Positions 20,852 through 33,000 of a stretch of DNA of 64,000 nt are shown here, in pieces. The notes under the pieces were generated by a model. It was not told the DNA's origin. It was given only the letters and a program-made list of their open reading frames with translations, and did not search any database. The stretch lies in contig JAFISE010000076.1 of assembly GCA_022560025.1 (NCBI GenBank), positions 62,001 to 126,000 of the forward strand, in the 5' to 3' direction. The stretch is from Stagonosporopsis chrysanthemi (Eukaryota; Ascomycota; Dothideomycetes; Pleosporales; Didymellaceae). Position 1 is the stretch's first letter. The number at the start of each line of letters is the position of its first letter. A program made the translations under genes and the position numbers.

Positions 20852-21814
20852 CTAGTTCTTGATAGCCTGGTCCTTCCATCCACTCCTCTCCTTCAGCCAC
20901 CTCTCAAAGTCACACAGCTGTGGCTCCTCCTTCTTCAGCTTAGCGATATCAACACCATAACCCTCATCTGCGAACCAATTAATCATGACGTTGACTTCAG
21001 TGACTGCCCACATCAGCGCTGAACCCATGAAGCTGAAAGCATAAGGCACTGGCTGGCCGATCGCTCTCTCGAAGCAACCATTCATCTCCTCCATTGTAAG
21101 CTCGCTGCCAGCAAGGCCTTCGGCACGTGCATTCCACTCTTTGGGGTCCCTGAACGCCTTGGCGCCGAAGAGACCAATGTCCTCGACCGACACCCATTGG
21201 TTCGACTTGCCCTGCAGAGTATCTCTCAGCGCAGTGAGGAAGACTTTCGACTTCATACCAGGCTCGAGATTGTCCATGAAAGCGACAGGCCTCAAGATGG
21301 TCCATCCCATGTTCTCGGCATTTTTACCGGCCTTCTTGAGCAAGTGCTGCTCGATCTCCTCCTTGGTCTGGAAATGCGGAATCGGTGTGGGGTTGTTGAA
21401 GCTGTGCTCGTTGCCACCGCGGTCGACGCTCGAGTAGACAAAGTGTGTGACACCCTCCTTAATAGACTCGTCGATCAAGTCAGAGCCCTGCTTGACCTCA
21501 AACTCTGTAGTGACGCCTGGGCCCATTGAGATCTGGACCGAGTAGACACCCCAGATCTGCTCTGGCTTTCCTGCTTCCTTGAGCGTGGACTTGGCGGTTG
21601 TGAATAGTCCCGGTACATCGTTCAAGTCGCCTTGTACGAGCAAAACCTGGGGGTAGCGCTCGACAATGCGCTTGGCTGAGGGACTGTTCGCATTTCGGGT
21701 AACGGCCAAGAGGGTGAACTGAGGAGCGGTAGGGTGGCTTGCAAGCTGGCTCAGGACGGAACCGCCCTGCTTTCCAGTAGCACCAGTGATGAGGATGGCT
21801 TTAGTGGCGGCCAT
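20852..21814 (-). CDS. NmrA-like NAD(P)-binding family protein
   Basis: Intronless, 320 residues. The N-terminus has the Rossmann motif ITGATGKQGGSVL, and NSPSAKRIVERYP fits the second strand and helix that decide NAD(P) binding. Downstream HFVYSSVDRGG, TILRPVAFMDNL and the C-terminal 'VNVMINWFADEGYGVDIAKLKKEEP' region are typical of NmrA/HSCARG-type proteins. These are atypical short-chain dehydrogenases lacking an active YxxxK pair and often act as redox sensors or regulators; others are isoflavone-reductase-like enzymes. Here the tyrosine is in FVYSS with no lysine three residues later, which favours a non-catalytic or regulatory role. The gene faces the DUF1772 gene across a 300-bp convergent spacer. 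Confidence 0.9.
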   Translation of the reverse strand: MAATKAILITGATGKQGGSVLSQLASHPTAPQFTLLAVTRNANSPSAKRIVERYPQVLLVQGDLNDVPGLFTTAKSTLKEAGKPEQIWGVYSVQISMGPGVTTEFEVKQGSDLIDESIKEGVTHFVYSSVDRGGNEHSFNNPTPIPHFQTKEEIEQHLLKKAGKNAENMGWTILRPVAFMDNLEPGMKSKVFLTALRDTLQGKSNQWVSVEDIGLFGAKAFRDPKEWNARAEGLAGSELTMEEMNGCFERAIGQPVPYAFSFMGSALMWAVTEVNVMINWFADEGYGVDIAKLKKEEPQLCDFERWLKERSGWKDQAIKN

Positions 21815-22438
21815 GGCAGCTTGTCTGCTGGTACCGATGGTGTGCTTGAGTGCGATCTGGAAGTACCGATCCTTAGTGTATATTGAGCTTGATCAGTGCC
21901 AGTAGCTAGGGTCGGATGCAGAGCAAGGGAAAGCTCTGGGCATTGTTAAGGATATGAATGCCCGTCGAGCATCACGAGAATGCATCATACGGCTCCGCAC
22001 TCCATACTGCGGCCGCTCTCCTGTTGAGTCGGCGCATCCCCGCTGACATGCGTGCTCGCGAGTGCACGTATCACAAACAACGCGTCAGCAGACTGGTCGA
22101 TGACCAGGTTTCGGAAGTCCGATAACGACTGGCTGGCTAGCAGTGATGCTCAGGCAAGCTTTGTGGAATAAGGTTGGTTAAGACTGGCCAGAAGCAGGGG
22201 CTTACTGCTAGCGGCTTAGACTGAGGAAAGTGTGACGCTATAGTGAACTCGGTTGAAGATCTACCACTCCATCTTCGCGAGCATGAGGCACGCATCTTCA
22301 AGTACAATGTGAATATGTACATGCCCACATCATCGTCAAAAAAGACCTGTTTGGTAGATTCACGTTAGTTCAGGCTTGATGCAACTACAAACCCTACCCG
22401 GATATATCTTCAAACGCCGGACAACGGTTCTCGTCCCA
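21815..22438. other. Intergenic region upstream of the NmrA-like gene
   Basis: 624 bp with a low-quality ORF content. It contains the NmrA-like promoter side and the 3' side of the two-exon orphan gene. No repeat or known motif is visible. Confidence 0.45.
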
Positions 22439-22901
22439 TCAGCACTCAACCTTGCGAGAAGAAGACATTCTTACGGTCTGCAACACCGTTGAGAACAAGT
22501 GTTTCCCTTTCTCAAATGCCGCGTTCAGCTTCCCTGCCACCTTACGTTGCACTGCGATAGTAACGATCTCTGGCGAGAGGTGCACCTCATCTACATGTCT
22601 GTTTGGCTGTGCTACCAAGCTCTTAAGGGCTGCGAATATCAGTTGTGCATGATCTCGAATGCAGTCACGGGTTGTGACGGTGGGTCGAGCGAGACATAGC
22701 ATGGAGTGCGAGAATTCATAGGTGGCTGAAGATATTAAGGCTTCTGGAAGACGTGATGAGCTTACAGAATATCTTGACGCGATCTGTGCAGTCTTGATTA
22801 TTCACTAGTAGAGAACCGAGACTGTGGGCCGCAGCACGGCGATGATCGCCAATGCGCCAGTTGCGAGGCAGAGTTCTAAAGAGTTTGCCTGTCATAGGCA
22901 T
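22439..22901 (-). CDS. Two-exon orphan protein, about 140 residues
   Basis: Hypothetical. Exon 1 (22901-22766) starts MPMTGKLFRTLPRNWRIGDHRR and exon 2 (22725-22439) includes TTRDCIRDHAQLIFAALKSL and ends SSSRKVEC. The 40-nt intron has a GTAAGC donor and a TCTTCAG acceptor and keeps the frame open across both halves, which is the main evidence. Composition is balanced and helix-like (HVDEVHLSPEIVTIAVQRK) rather than low complexity. I do not recognise the family and see no signal peptide or membrane segment. It could instead be a remnant of a larger gene. Expression data would decide. Confidence 0.4.
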
Positions 22902-23842
22902 TCACTACACAACATGGTCTGGGTTGCCTTGGCCAAGTGGAGGTAACTGTGTGAGTATGGCGGACAAAGGTCACGTGCATTGAGATCCCCGCGAGGTCGC
23001 AGAAAGTTAATGTGACATGACAGCCTTCACCCGCTGATAGTTCCCACCATGGAGGCGTACAAGGCTGCAAGGGCTGACATGTGTTGTCCGACTGAGGCTC
23101 AAACGGCCGTCATACTAATTCTCCGCTGACAGGCTGTTGTGCGTGAACGACTTCACATCTATTTGCAGCAATAGTACTCTTGCTGAGCAACTTGGACCCA
23201 AAGCCCAAAATTGAAAGCATCCAACTTCCCTGACGAAGAGTGTCAATGTTGTGCCTTCACCCAACACTAGTGTGGATCAGCTACGTCATTGACTCTACTC
23301 CCTTACCTAGTGCCCATGCCTTCAACACCTTTAGCAAGCCTCGCGCTCGGATGTATTATGTGCGTGTCCGTTGGAGAGCCGAAGCAATATGGGAATGCAG
23401 AATCCTTGTCTCGGGTATGCAAGTGCCCTTGCTGTGTGGATCGGCGCCCCGTGAGGGCCGACATTCGCGCCTCGCCGACCTGCTGTGTGCTGATTGGTCA
23501 TTGAGAGTTCTGTCTGAATGTGCCTGAATTGAGGATTGTAAGCTGATGTTTTGCAGCAAATCGTGGATTCGAAGGCGTTGCGGGGGTAAGCAGCCACGAT
23601 CAGATCTGAAATGAGATGAGATAAGGTCTGTCGGCGATTTCGATGAATTTACATGAAGCTTAGTAAAGGCGCGTTTCGTGCTCCTGAAAACTGCAGACCT
23701 GACGACTGTAAAGGCTCTGGTGGGTCATGAGGAATTTGAGGAAAACAGGTTATGTTGGTTGTATAGATTAGATACTGGTTTATCGCTATGGAGTCTTAAA
23801 TGCATGCAAGTTTCGTGATAATCTTACGCCCGCCTCTGGCCT
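22902..23842. other. Intergenic region, no feature seen
   Basis: About 940 bp between the orphan gene and the 3' end of the FAD monooxygenase gene. Short overlapping ORFs only. Nothing recognisable. Confidence 0.45.
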
Positions 23843-25434
23843 TTACTCCCAATCGCCGGGACCGAGATCAATAGGCTTGTGAGCCCGCATATCCTCCATA
23901 ATCTTCTCGATGTTCCAGGGCTCATACTTGTAGCCCTTGGGGTAGTTGGGCTCGTAGCTCTCCTCATCTGCCATATCAATGCCCTTCTTGATGCTCTCAG
24001 CAGCCTTGTGATAATTCTCGTATGCATACGCCTCAGGGTCATGCGACCATACCCATTTGGGCAGCTTAGGTGCAGCACGGCGTGGATCGAGCTTGACCTT
24101 GTCCCAGTCGGTGTCCTGGAGAAGTTCGGCGTTGGAGAAGCCGAGCTTCTGCGCACAGGAATTGCGGATGAAACGAAAGCGGAGATGGATGCGTACGGAC
24201 TGGGGAACATTGTCCCTACCTCCAATTTGTAGGCAAGAAGCGATTGATATAGCATCCTCGATGGCTTGTGTGGCACCGTTACCAGAGGCAGGGAGATAGG
24301 AGTGTGCAGAGTCGCCGATCTGGATGACTCGGGCGCCGGGTGAGGCCCACTTGGGCTGAGGGTTTCTCCAGAGTAGCTCAAAGTTGACGATAGTGTTGGG
24401 TGGTGTCACATCGACAAGCTCCTTGAAGATAGGTGCCCACTTGACCTTCTCCATGCCAGGCATCTTGTCCATACCTTCCAGCACTTCGTCCTTCTCGATC
24501 GTGTTATTCCAGCTCTCCTTTTCAGTACCAGTGACCTGCAAGCATTAGCGTGGGATTGACCAGGGTGGTTGGCAATACTCACATCGTGGTTCATGATCCA
24601 TACCATGACATCCTCACGGGTCAACGTCAGGGCGTAGGTAGAGGGACCCAACCATGTCCTCACAATGGGCTCATTGCCAGGCATCATCTTGAAGAATTCT
24701 TTGACTTTGGGGTTCTTGTCAAGCTCCTCGATGGGGAAAGCTGCGCGCCACATGGCACGTCCAGACGGCTGTGCGCGCACCTGACCACCAACCAGCTTTT
24801 GGCTCTTAGATCCTACACCATCAGCTGCAATGATGACGTCTGCCTCGTACGACTTCCCGTCCTCTGTTGTGCAGTAGGCCTTGCCCTTTGTTTCGTCTTC
24901 GGAATAGTCCACGATTTTGCGATTGAACTCGACTGAGACACCGAGCTTCTCCACTGCATTCACGAACATGCGGTAGACAAGTGGGCGCATCTGAAACTCG
25001 CCGGGAGGTGTGTCAGGGTCCAACCCTTGCGCTCGCAGGCGGTCGGCAACCTTCTTGGGGGAAATAACAACCTCGCCAGAGTGCTTGAATGTTTCAATCC
25101 AAGCATTGTGGAGCGAGATCTTCTTATATTCAGTAAGAAGCTCTGGCCAGTGCTTCAGAAATCGTGTTGCGCTAAGACCCATGAAGTACATATCACCTGA
25201 AAGTGAGGTTAGCATAGAGCTCGAAGTACGGTGATCGTGATGCTGACCAGCTGTGTTGATGTCGGCGTTCCTTTCCAGGACGCGGACATTGTGTCCTTTC
25301 CGCGTGCATTCAAGCGCAGCAACGAGGCCGGCTAGGCCAGTTCCTACAATCAAGACATCGATTCCAGTCTTCTCGTAGGAACCCAGAGGCTTGGCCTCCA
25401 TTGTAGAGTCGCGGGATGTAAGTGCGTGAGGCAT
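23843..25434 (-). CDS. FAD-dependent aromatic-ring monooxygenase (salicylate hydroxylase-like)
   Basis: Three exons (25434-25248, 25196-24583, 24535-23843) give 497 residues. The FAD-binding GxGxxG is GTGLAG at residues 31-36, followed by the ribose-binding acid in RVLER. ADVIIAADGVGSKS is the DG motif and RVIQIGDSAHSYLP (GD at 341-342) is the second FAD contact; together these define group A flavoprotein monooxygenases. The C-terminus (ASGNGATQAIEDA, CAQKLGF.NAELLQDTDW, DMRAHKP) is like fungal salicylate-hydroxylase-like enzymes, which use NAD(P)H and oxygen to hydroxylate phenolic substrates. It is divergent from the P450 gene 1.4 kb away. The exact substrate cannot be read from sequence. 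Confidence 0.92.
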
Positions 25435-26879
25435 GGCTGCAAATTTGGTTCTGACAATGTAATGTGACGGCGTGAAGTCAAACAAACACCATCAGCCTCA
25501 AAGCACTTTGTATTCATCTTAAGAGCCGCGCGAGCACTGCTCGGCTTTGGGGACCCCAACGTATGTTGCCGACGACGTCGGACTTCCGAACGGCCGAGTT
25601 TAGGACCGTATTGTTTATTCTCGCTCTCGCAAGGACGTGTTCCAGAGATCGGGCTACGATGGGCACACCAGGCGGAGATGTGCAGGCATGGTAAGGTCCA
25701 TGATGTCGTCAACGAGGATAGCCTTCGTTGGAACTAGCGGCCGAGGCTGACAGGGTTCCAGTTCACGCCATGGTTCCCCACACCAAGTCCGAAAGGCCAA
25801 GGCTGCACAACGGTACGCTAAAATTACACCACAATTCGAGGCTGTTCTGTATGCTGGAATGGACAGTTATCAGGCAGATAATCTCGGCAATCTCGTATCT
25901 CGTGCGACCATATGATAGATCCCTTCCTCACGTGCATGACAGCGTGCATAGTACATGTCACTTTGTGTAACTTATGTTGGTAATAAAATTCTCCGACGAC
26001 ACCTGCACAGCAGATACTGTCCATACAGGGACTGAGGGCGGTATGTCTTGCGAAGCAACACAGTCCAGTCAACTTTTCGGATAGTCTTCGTGCAGGGAGC
26101 CGACTGGTTTGGGGTTTTAAAAAGAAATGAAGGAAGTCATTGAGCAGAAGATCTTTTTCATTTCAGGACGACTGGTTTCAGCGTCACTGTGGCTGAGAAA
26201 CCAGACAATAGCAGCACTATTACTGTTCAACTGCCGTCCAAAAGCTTGATAGCTGTCAACGATGCTTGACGACTTCGAAGCCCTGGTTCACTGAAAGATA
26301 GGCATTAGTTCTAGCCCGACGTAGATTCGCTGAGTCTGTTAGCCCTATATCCTCAAACACTGGAGACGGCAATTTGTGGTTCAGTTGGCGGGAAATGATG
26401 ACGACCAACAAAAACGCTTTGCCCTGCATTGTAACCCACTGAAACTTGTCTTGACGATCTAAATATGTCATGGTCGGCGCCGGAAGCACCGACTCCAGCT
26501 GTCCAAGTCGGCTAGTCGGCGTGTGTTGTCAATCACTTTTCGCACTGTTCCTCTTCAGTCTCTTGGATAGAGCGGAAGCCATCAGTCCGTCGGTCGATTT
26601 CCAAATGCTTTAATTGGTGACTGACGGTCATCATTCCTATATCTACCCTATTCAGGAAATCAGTTTAGCTTTGACGCCACAAGAGGGCCCACTAGTGTGT
26701 GCTAGATACCGCTGCGCCATGCAATCTTGCCAACGTTCCTACGGTCCCAAACATTGGGGACCCGGACAAGATGGGTCCTTGCCGAAGTGGTCAAATCTGA
26801 TATCTAGTTGCGTATCCCTTTTGATACATTCGCTGTCGAACTTTGAATTCCTCTGGTCCTGTCGTCGAACACCGGGAAC
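25435..26879. other. Divergent promoter region between FAD monooxygenase and P450 genes
   Basis: 1.45 kb shared upstream region. I see no convincing ORF. TTTTAAAAAGAAATG near 26115 is the only clear A/T run. If the two oxygenases are co-regulated, the controlling sites should be here. Confidence 0.5.
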
Positions 26880-28598
26880 ATGCATCCTTTCACAGCCTAC
26901 GCTGTCGGCGTTGCCATTGTCGGCTTCCTTGTGTACGCTCTCGTGGATGTTGTCTCAAAATACAACGCAAAATACAACTGTCGGGGCCTCCCTGGGCCAG
27001 CACTGATACCATGGGTTGGCCGTATCCACGATCTGCCCATCGACTTCATGTGGTTGAAGTTCAAAGAATGGGCCGACATGTATGGACCAATCTACCGGAC
27101 AAAGATGTTGGGAGCGAACTTCGTAATCATCACGGATGAGAGCATCGCAGAAGATATCCTGGTCAAGCGAGCCAAGGTTTACTCCGATCGGCCTGAAATC
27201 AAGTCCTTGTTCGATGCCAAAAGTACCCATGGATCGATGGAATACCTACCTCTTATGGGAAAGAACCGTTAGTAAGCGCACAGAGTTGACACACCGCGTA
27301 GCTGATGATTCGCAGAGTACTGGGCTCGTCAGCGCAAGTTCACTCATTCTTACCTCACCGAATCGACAAACGCTAGGTACTATGGTATTATGGAATACGA
27401 ACAGAAAAGGTGGTTGCAACGGCTCGTTGAAGATCCAAATGACTTTGCGTTTTCGCTCGAGGATATGTGCTCCAAGGTCATGGCCACCTTGACATGGGAC
27501 GACCACAGTATCAGTGTGCCCTTGACACCGAGCGCTTGGGGCCTACTCACGCAAATGTCGCCAGCTGGACCGATCACCAACGTCCTGACGCCTTTGTGGG
27601 ACTGGTTGCCTCAGGCCATCAACCCGTGGAAGATCCGTGAGCGCAAGCGCCACGATGATCAGCAAGAGTTTTTCATGAAGAACCTTACCGACACCCGGGA
27701 TCGGATGGAGAAGGGCAAGCAGAGGCCTTGCTTTACCAAGACGTATCTCGAGACTGCGGAAAAGTCGAATATCTCCGGAGACTATGAAGCGTCTTGTGTG
27801 CTCGGTATGATGGCGCTTGTCGGTATTTTTACTGTGACCGGACCCATTTACTACTTTTTGATCGCCATGGTTCACCACCCAGAGTGGCAACGCAAGTGTC
27901 AAGAGGAGATTGACACTGTTTGCACGGGCGGTCCTCCTACGGTTGCCGACATGCCCAACCTACCCATCCTGCGCGCTTGTATCAAGGAGACGATGCGTTG
28001 GAAGCCCACTGTACCGACTGGTAAGTCTTCTATTATTTGAGGCCGGACTGAGTTGACAAGTCTTGTAGGTGTTGCCCATGAGTGCGAAGCCGATGATTGG
28101 TATGGTGGATATTTCATCCCTAAGGGTACCCGTATCTTACCTCTTGACTACGCCTTCCTTCGCAACCCTGTCAAGTACCCCGACCCAGAGTCTTACCGAC
28201 CTGAAAGGTGGCTTGAGGCTGGCTGGCCCACGTTCCAGGGGCCGCTCACTAAGTTTCCCATGATCACTGGCATGTCGTCGTTCGGTTGGGGGCAGCGCCA
28301 ATGTCTCGGTATGGGTATCACTCGTGACGAGACCATCACCGGCTGCGGTGGTCTGATGTGGGCTTTCAATCTTAAGAGGAAGGTCGACCCTGTCTCAGGG
28401 AGAGAGATCGAAGTGGCCCTCGACAAGTCCAACTCGCTCCTTATCATCAAGCCTGACGCTTTCGAAATGGCCTTCGAGCCAAGAAGCGAAATAAGGAAGG
28501 CAGAGATTGCTCAACAATGGAAGGATGCTGAGGCAAATGATGCGGCTGAGCGAGCTACGTTCTTGAGAGCCGCCGAGGCTAGGGAGGTGTTGGCTTAG
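26880..28598 (+). CDS. Cytochrome P450 monooxygenase
   Basis: Three exons (26880-27267, 27316-28020, 28069-28598) give 540 residues. A single N-terminal membrane anchor (AYAVGVAIVGFLVYALVDVV) precedes the Pro-rich hinge CRGLPGPALIPWVGR. ETMRW gives the ExxR motif (Glu354, Arg357), YRPERW the PERF-like region, and FGWGQRQCLGMG the haem loop with Cys443. Overall pattern resembles fungal P450s annotated as O-methylsterigmatocystin-oxidoreductase-like. The I-helix reads LVGIFTVTGPIYY where AGxDTT is expected, so the acidic residue is Phe and the second Thr is Val. The C-terminal tail (RKAEIAQQWKDAEANDAAERA) is an unusual charged extension. Substrate unknown. Confidence 0.93.
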
Positions 28599-29349
28599 AT
28601 GTTGGACAGTTCTGCCTGTGTCTATCCACGTAGCGTTCTGGAGTGCGTCTAATTAGGTGCATGGCGTTTACCAAGGAAAAATATTTGTCTTCAGAGTTGT
28701 GCATGATGGATAGCAAGAGTTATAGATATCCCATCGGCGCTTGAAGTAATGGTGTCGGTCTGATTGGAGATTGCTCAGTTGTTAAGCCATTGTACACTTG
28801 TTCGTGCTAGAAACCTGCCTGATGTCACAAATATCTGGGCCGATTGTCGATCGCAGCCGTCGCTTCGAAAGCTGCCCGGAATGACGCTGAAAGTGGGCCG
28901 AGACTTCCTCCGTGGCCTATTCCAAATTTGGCTAGTGCGGGGCAAGTCCAAAGCTCTTTCCTGCTTGCTAGAACGGAAGGAAATGTCACGTTAAAGTTCG
29001 TCTCAGGATCGCAGTATGGCACAAGTGCTTTGCAATAGTGCAGTTCAACGACAAGCAAGAGGCAGGGCGTAGTAACAGGTGTCAGCCTCGAGCGTGCGCG
29101 AGTTGCTCTGGCGACGCATTGTGGCCGTGCAGTGGAGGGGTAATTGCCCATCACCGCCGGCAATGAAGAGCTTCGAGAAGATTTGACCAATTAGAACAGG
29201 GGTTCCACATGGTGGAGAGCTCTTGTCTCTGTTTCGTGCATCAGCAAACGCAAAGGGTATAAAACCCTCAAGTACCCCTCATTGAGCGTTGTGCCCCATC
29301 CTTCTCTCATCAACTTCATCTCCACACTACAACACCATCACCCATCACA
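28599..29349. other. Intergenic region upstream of cyclophilin A
   Basis: 750 bp. The last 100 bp form a strong-looking promoter with a TATA box and a CT-rich leader. Earlier sequence shows no recognisable coding content. Confidence 0.55.
29258..29264 (+). promoter_or_regulatory. TATA box of cyclophilin A
   Basis: TATAAAA lies 92 bp before the ATG and is followed by the pyrimidine-rich TCCTTCTCTCATCAACTTCATC, a typical arrangement for highly expressed fungal genes. Confidence 0.7.
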
Positions 29350-30061
29350 ATGTCTAAGTCTCAGGTTTTCTTCGACGTCGCCGCCAACGGCTCGCCTCTC
29401 GGCCGCATTGTCATGGAGCTCCGTGGTGATGTCGTCCCCAACGTGAGTTCTCAGCTGCTTCGTATTACCCCGCCTTCGAGAAAAGCTAGCAATTGGGCAT
29501 GGACGACAGCTAACAAATTGTTTCATAGACCGCCGAGAACTTCCGCGCTCTCTGCACTGGCGAGAAGGGTACCGGCCGCAGCGGCAAGCCCCTCCACTTC
29601 AAGGGTGCATCCTTCCACCGTGTCATCCCGCAGTTCATGCTCCAGGGTGGTGACTTCACTGCTGGTAACGTGAGTAGTTCCATGCCTCACATCAGCGCCT
29701 TAAGCAGCAAGCTAACAGTGCGCAGGGTACCGGTGGTGAGTCCATCTACGGCGAGAAGTTCAAGGACGAGAACTTCCAGCTCAAGCACACCGGCCCCGGT
29801 GTCCTCTCCATGGCCAACGCTGGCCCCAACACGTAAGCAACATAACCTCCGTTGGTACCAGCCAGTCTCTGATATCGCTCCAGCAACGGCTCCCAGTTCT
29901 TCATCTGCACTGAGAAGACTTCGTGGTTGGACGGCAAGCACGTCGTTTTCGGTCAGGTCATCGAAGGCCTCGACGTCGTCAAGAAGGTCGAGTCCTACGG
30001 TTCCTCCAGCGGTGCCACCAAGGCCAAGATCACCATTGCCGACTGCGGTCAGCTTGCTTAA
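29350..30061 (+). CDS. Cyclophilin A, peptidyl-prolyl cis-trans isomerase
   Basis: Four exons (29350-29442, 29529-29669, 29726-29832, 29884-30061) give 172 residues, a single-domain cytosolic cyclophilin. It catalyses proline isomerisation during folding and is the receptor for cyclosporin A. The sequence shows TAENFRALCTGEKG, the catalytic-Arg segment SFHRVIPQFMLQGGDFT, GTGGESIYG, SMANAGPNTNGSQFFIC, and the drug-contact Trp in TEKTSWLDGKHVVFG. The end is AKITIADCGQLA. All active-site landmarks are intact. The TATA box, CT-rich leader and strongly biased codons (many GCC, ACC, AAG) point to high expression. Introns were placed from the uninterrupted cyclophilin alignment. Confidence 0.97.
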
Positions 30062-33000
30062 GTGTTTGCACGGACGCGAGGCGGATAAAAAAGCATTCGA
30101 CAATGGGTTGAAAAGTTTCGGGACACAAAAGTGAGCGGGACCTAGTATGGCTTCGGTGCCAGAACGACCTGAGGATAACACAAGTGGCTGGAACGGAGTA
30201 AAGCCGTTATGTCTACATAACGAGACAATGATACTGATGACTTCGCCAATTGCTATCTGTCATTTGTTGTGCTTCGCAATGTGGTGTCATTTAACCATGA
30301 TGTCACCTCAACAGCCCTAGATCGATGTCCGCAACAACTCACGTGTATCGACTTCCAGCTCGCAGATGAATAACACCTCCCCCCATTTATTACCATAGAA
30401 CTTCGCTCTGCCTATCACGATGACCAAGATTTCATTCCTGTCGCCAGAAACCTCTTTAAAGAACCACAGGACATACCCTATCCACACTGACTCGTCATTG
30501 GGTCCGGCTCTCGTACATCTTCTCAACACATAACATGATCGCTAGCAACATAGTCTAGTACTTGCAAACCAGTCTCGAGCATAAGACCGATGCCCCACAT
30601 CGAGCATGTATGATGCCAGCCTTATGGTTGTGCGGTCTGCTGTTCCTGCACCATGAAACCAGGATCAAGGGTTAAACTATGAAAGCTGGAGGCACTGACT
30701 TGGGTTGTGAAACGCGATTTAGAACTGATAGCGGAACTGCGAAAATGGGGTATCGTGATGCAGAAAGAGAAGAGCAGAGAGATTCAAGCCGTGAACTTAG
30801 CCTCATTGGCCTGTGTATAGCGGTCCCGCAAATCTCAAGGAAGATAGAATATCTTGCCCTAGAGAAACCATCTGCGGCTGTGAGGAGCCTATACAAAATA
30901 CGGCCTTGAGACACGGGATTGTTGCCACCGCCGTAAAACTCCTCATGCCCCGTTGGGCAGCAGGACACAATCGGATCCTTCAGTCAGTCACAGCCACGCT
31001 CAACATGCCTGTGAGACCTAACTCGATCGGCTCATGTCTCCATAGAGCTTTTATGGGTTATTTGATGAGGCAGATTGTTACCTCATACTCATCAGGATGC
31101 GTATATCCGTAAGCGCCAGGGAAATAGTCAACCGTGAAGCAAGGTATAGGCTGTTGGACCAGGGCAACTTCTCCGCACTCGACTTCACATGCATCTCAAG
31201 GCGCTCATCGGTGCCTGTAGCTTACCTTGCAGTGCGTCAGAGGATAGTCCTCAACACGTTATCTTGCAGCACTAGCTTTAGGCCTTTACACGGCCTACGC
31301 GTGCGAGGCAAGCGGGCACGGGAAGCGTGAGTGATTTGCATTGAGTAACAGGTACACGTCCAAGTGGCCGGATTGTACATGGTGGCTAATCGTCCAGTGA
31401 TGTTCGTTGGGGTTGAGCGATCAATCAACGCCTGCCTGCAAGTTGTCGTCGTGTGAGGCGTTCGGTAGCTTTGCGTTGGACATGTTCATATCCACTTCCA
31501 TGCATCAGCAGCCATTAATCCGTGTTCTGGATGGTTCAACGGTGCGGACACGGAACGGGGACGGGGTTGAGGATCCGCAGGACAGGACCAGACGTGGAGT
31601 ATGACGGAGTGGGAGACTCGAACCGAGCTATGTGCCCATAGTGCTGGGTGAACGTGTTCCCACCCGAGGGCTGCAGTCTCGTACATTGCGAGGAGATACG
31701 GGGCTGCACATCAATGGTGTCGTGGCTCCGGTTCATCTGGGCCACCACGTACCGGCTCTTGATTGGCCCAACAGCATGCAACGACGAGGCAGTTCTGGGG
31801 ATGTGGGTCGCAATCGATTAGGTATTGCTATTGAGCGTCAGGGGAAATTACGTTCGAATGACTCGCAGTACCAAGCTGTTGGAACAGTAGTGGATGTTAG
31901 GAAGACGCTGTGGCCGGTCACGTGCATATTTGTGTCTCTGTTAGTTCTGCGGGCGTCTCCGATATTCCAGAAAACCTGGCCGTTGTGATCGGACTGGCAA
32001 ACGTCAGATGCTCGTGTCACCAGATTACGAACAGTTAATTCGTCTTTCAGTAGTTACGAGGATGACGGTATTGGAAAAGGTTGTATGTCCGCTTCCAGCC
32101 CAGCGTTGGAGTAAGCCACGACAGCCCTATGCTCGATGAAGACGGCCGCATAGTTCCGATTATCGCAGAGAGGAGGATCGCCAGCAACACATGTCGTCAC
32201 GGTGGAGTGCCACGCCTAGAATGTCACGAAAACTCGATGGGTCTGCTCACCCTCTGGTGACAGCAGCCGGGATAGCCCGTCGAAACTCAAAAAGGGACGG
32301 CGGGCACGTGGAACTGGCGATCAGCCATGGGAGCGTCGTCCCGCGGTTTGGCGTCCCGCCTTGCGCAGTTCGTGCCGGACTGGGGAGCCTGGCGGGTGAG
32401 GCGGTGTCGAGGACCGCTGAAGCAGTTGATGTCGCAGAGCAACGCTCGCTACACTGCGTCGCCGAGTGAGCGCTTGTTGCAGCCGCACAAGTGCGCTCTG
32501 CAGTCCCAGGTGAAGCTGCGCTCACAGGCCGCGAAGTGGTGTGCTGAGCGTTGCGCGAGCAGACAAGCTGATGATTCTGGCGGCTGGCAGGTGGTGCATG
32601 ATTCGCTAGCCGCAAGGGAGGCTGGCAGGGCCGGGCAAGTCAGCGGGCCTGGCCTTCACACGACGGCGCGCTTCTGCGTCTCGGATTCGCTGCAGCGTGC
32701 ATCGTCGTGCAGGCCAAGGGGGATGGTGGTTGCAGTGATTGCATTAAGCTGCAGGCATCCTCGTTGGCAACGATCGAGATGCCAGAAGCAGGATCGCCCG
32801 CAACGACCCGCAGCGACTTCTTCCAGGCGGCCGCGACAATAAACACCCCCACGCCGTATTGCTGCGCCTTTATTTTCGTTGCATGCCTACGCAAAGCCTC
32901 GACTTCCTATTAATCCCATTCGGTCCCTGCGTAGCCTCGTGCCAGGTCACCCTTTTGTGCGCTGTCCCTGATCGCTGCGCCTGCTTGACCCTGGGCAGTC

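Noticed and set aside
31595..31640. GACTCGAACC on the plus strand, resembling a reversed tRNA T-arm
   Set aside because: The 5-bp T-stem does not pair on the minus strand and no acceptor or anticodon stem can be drawn at tRNA distance.
32247..32842. Overlapping long ORFs on both strands (171 codons plus, 122 codons minus)
   Set aside because: GC-rich composition keeps several frames open together, and the translations lack any domain or balanced composition.
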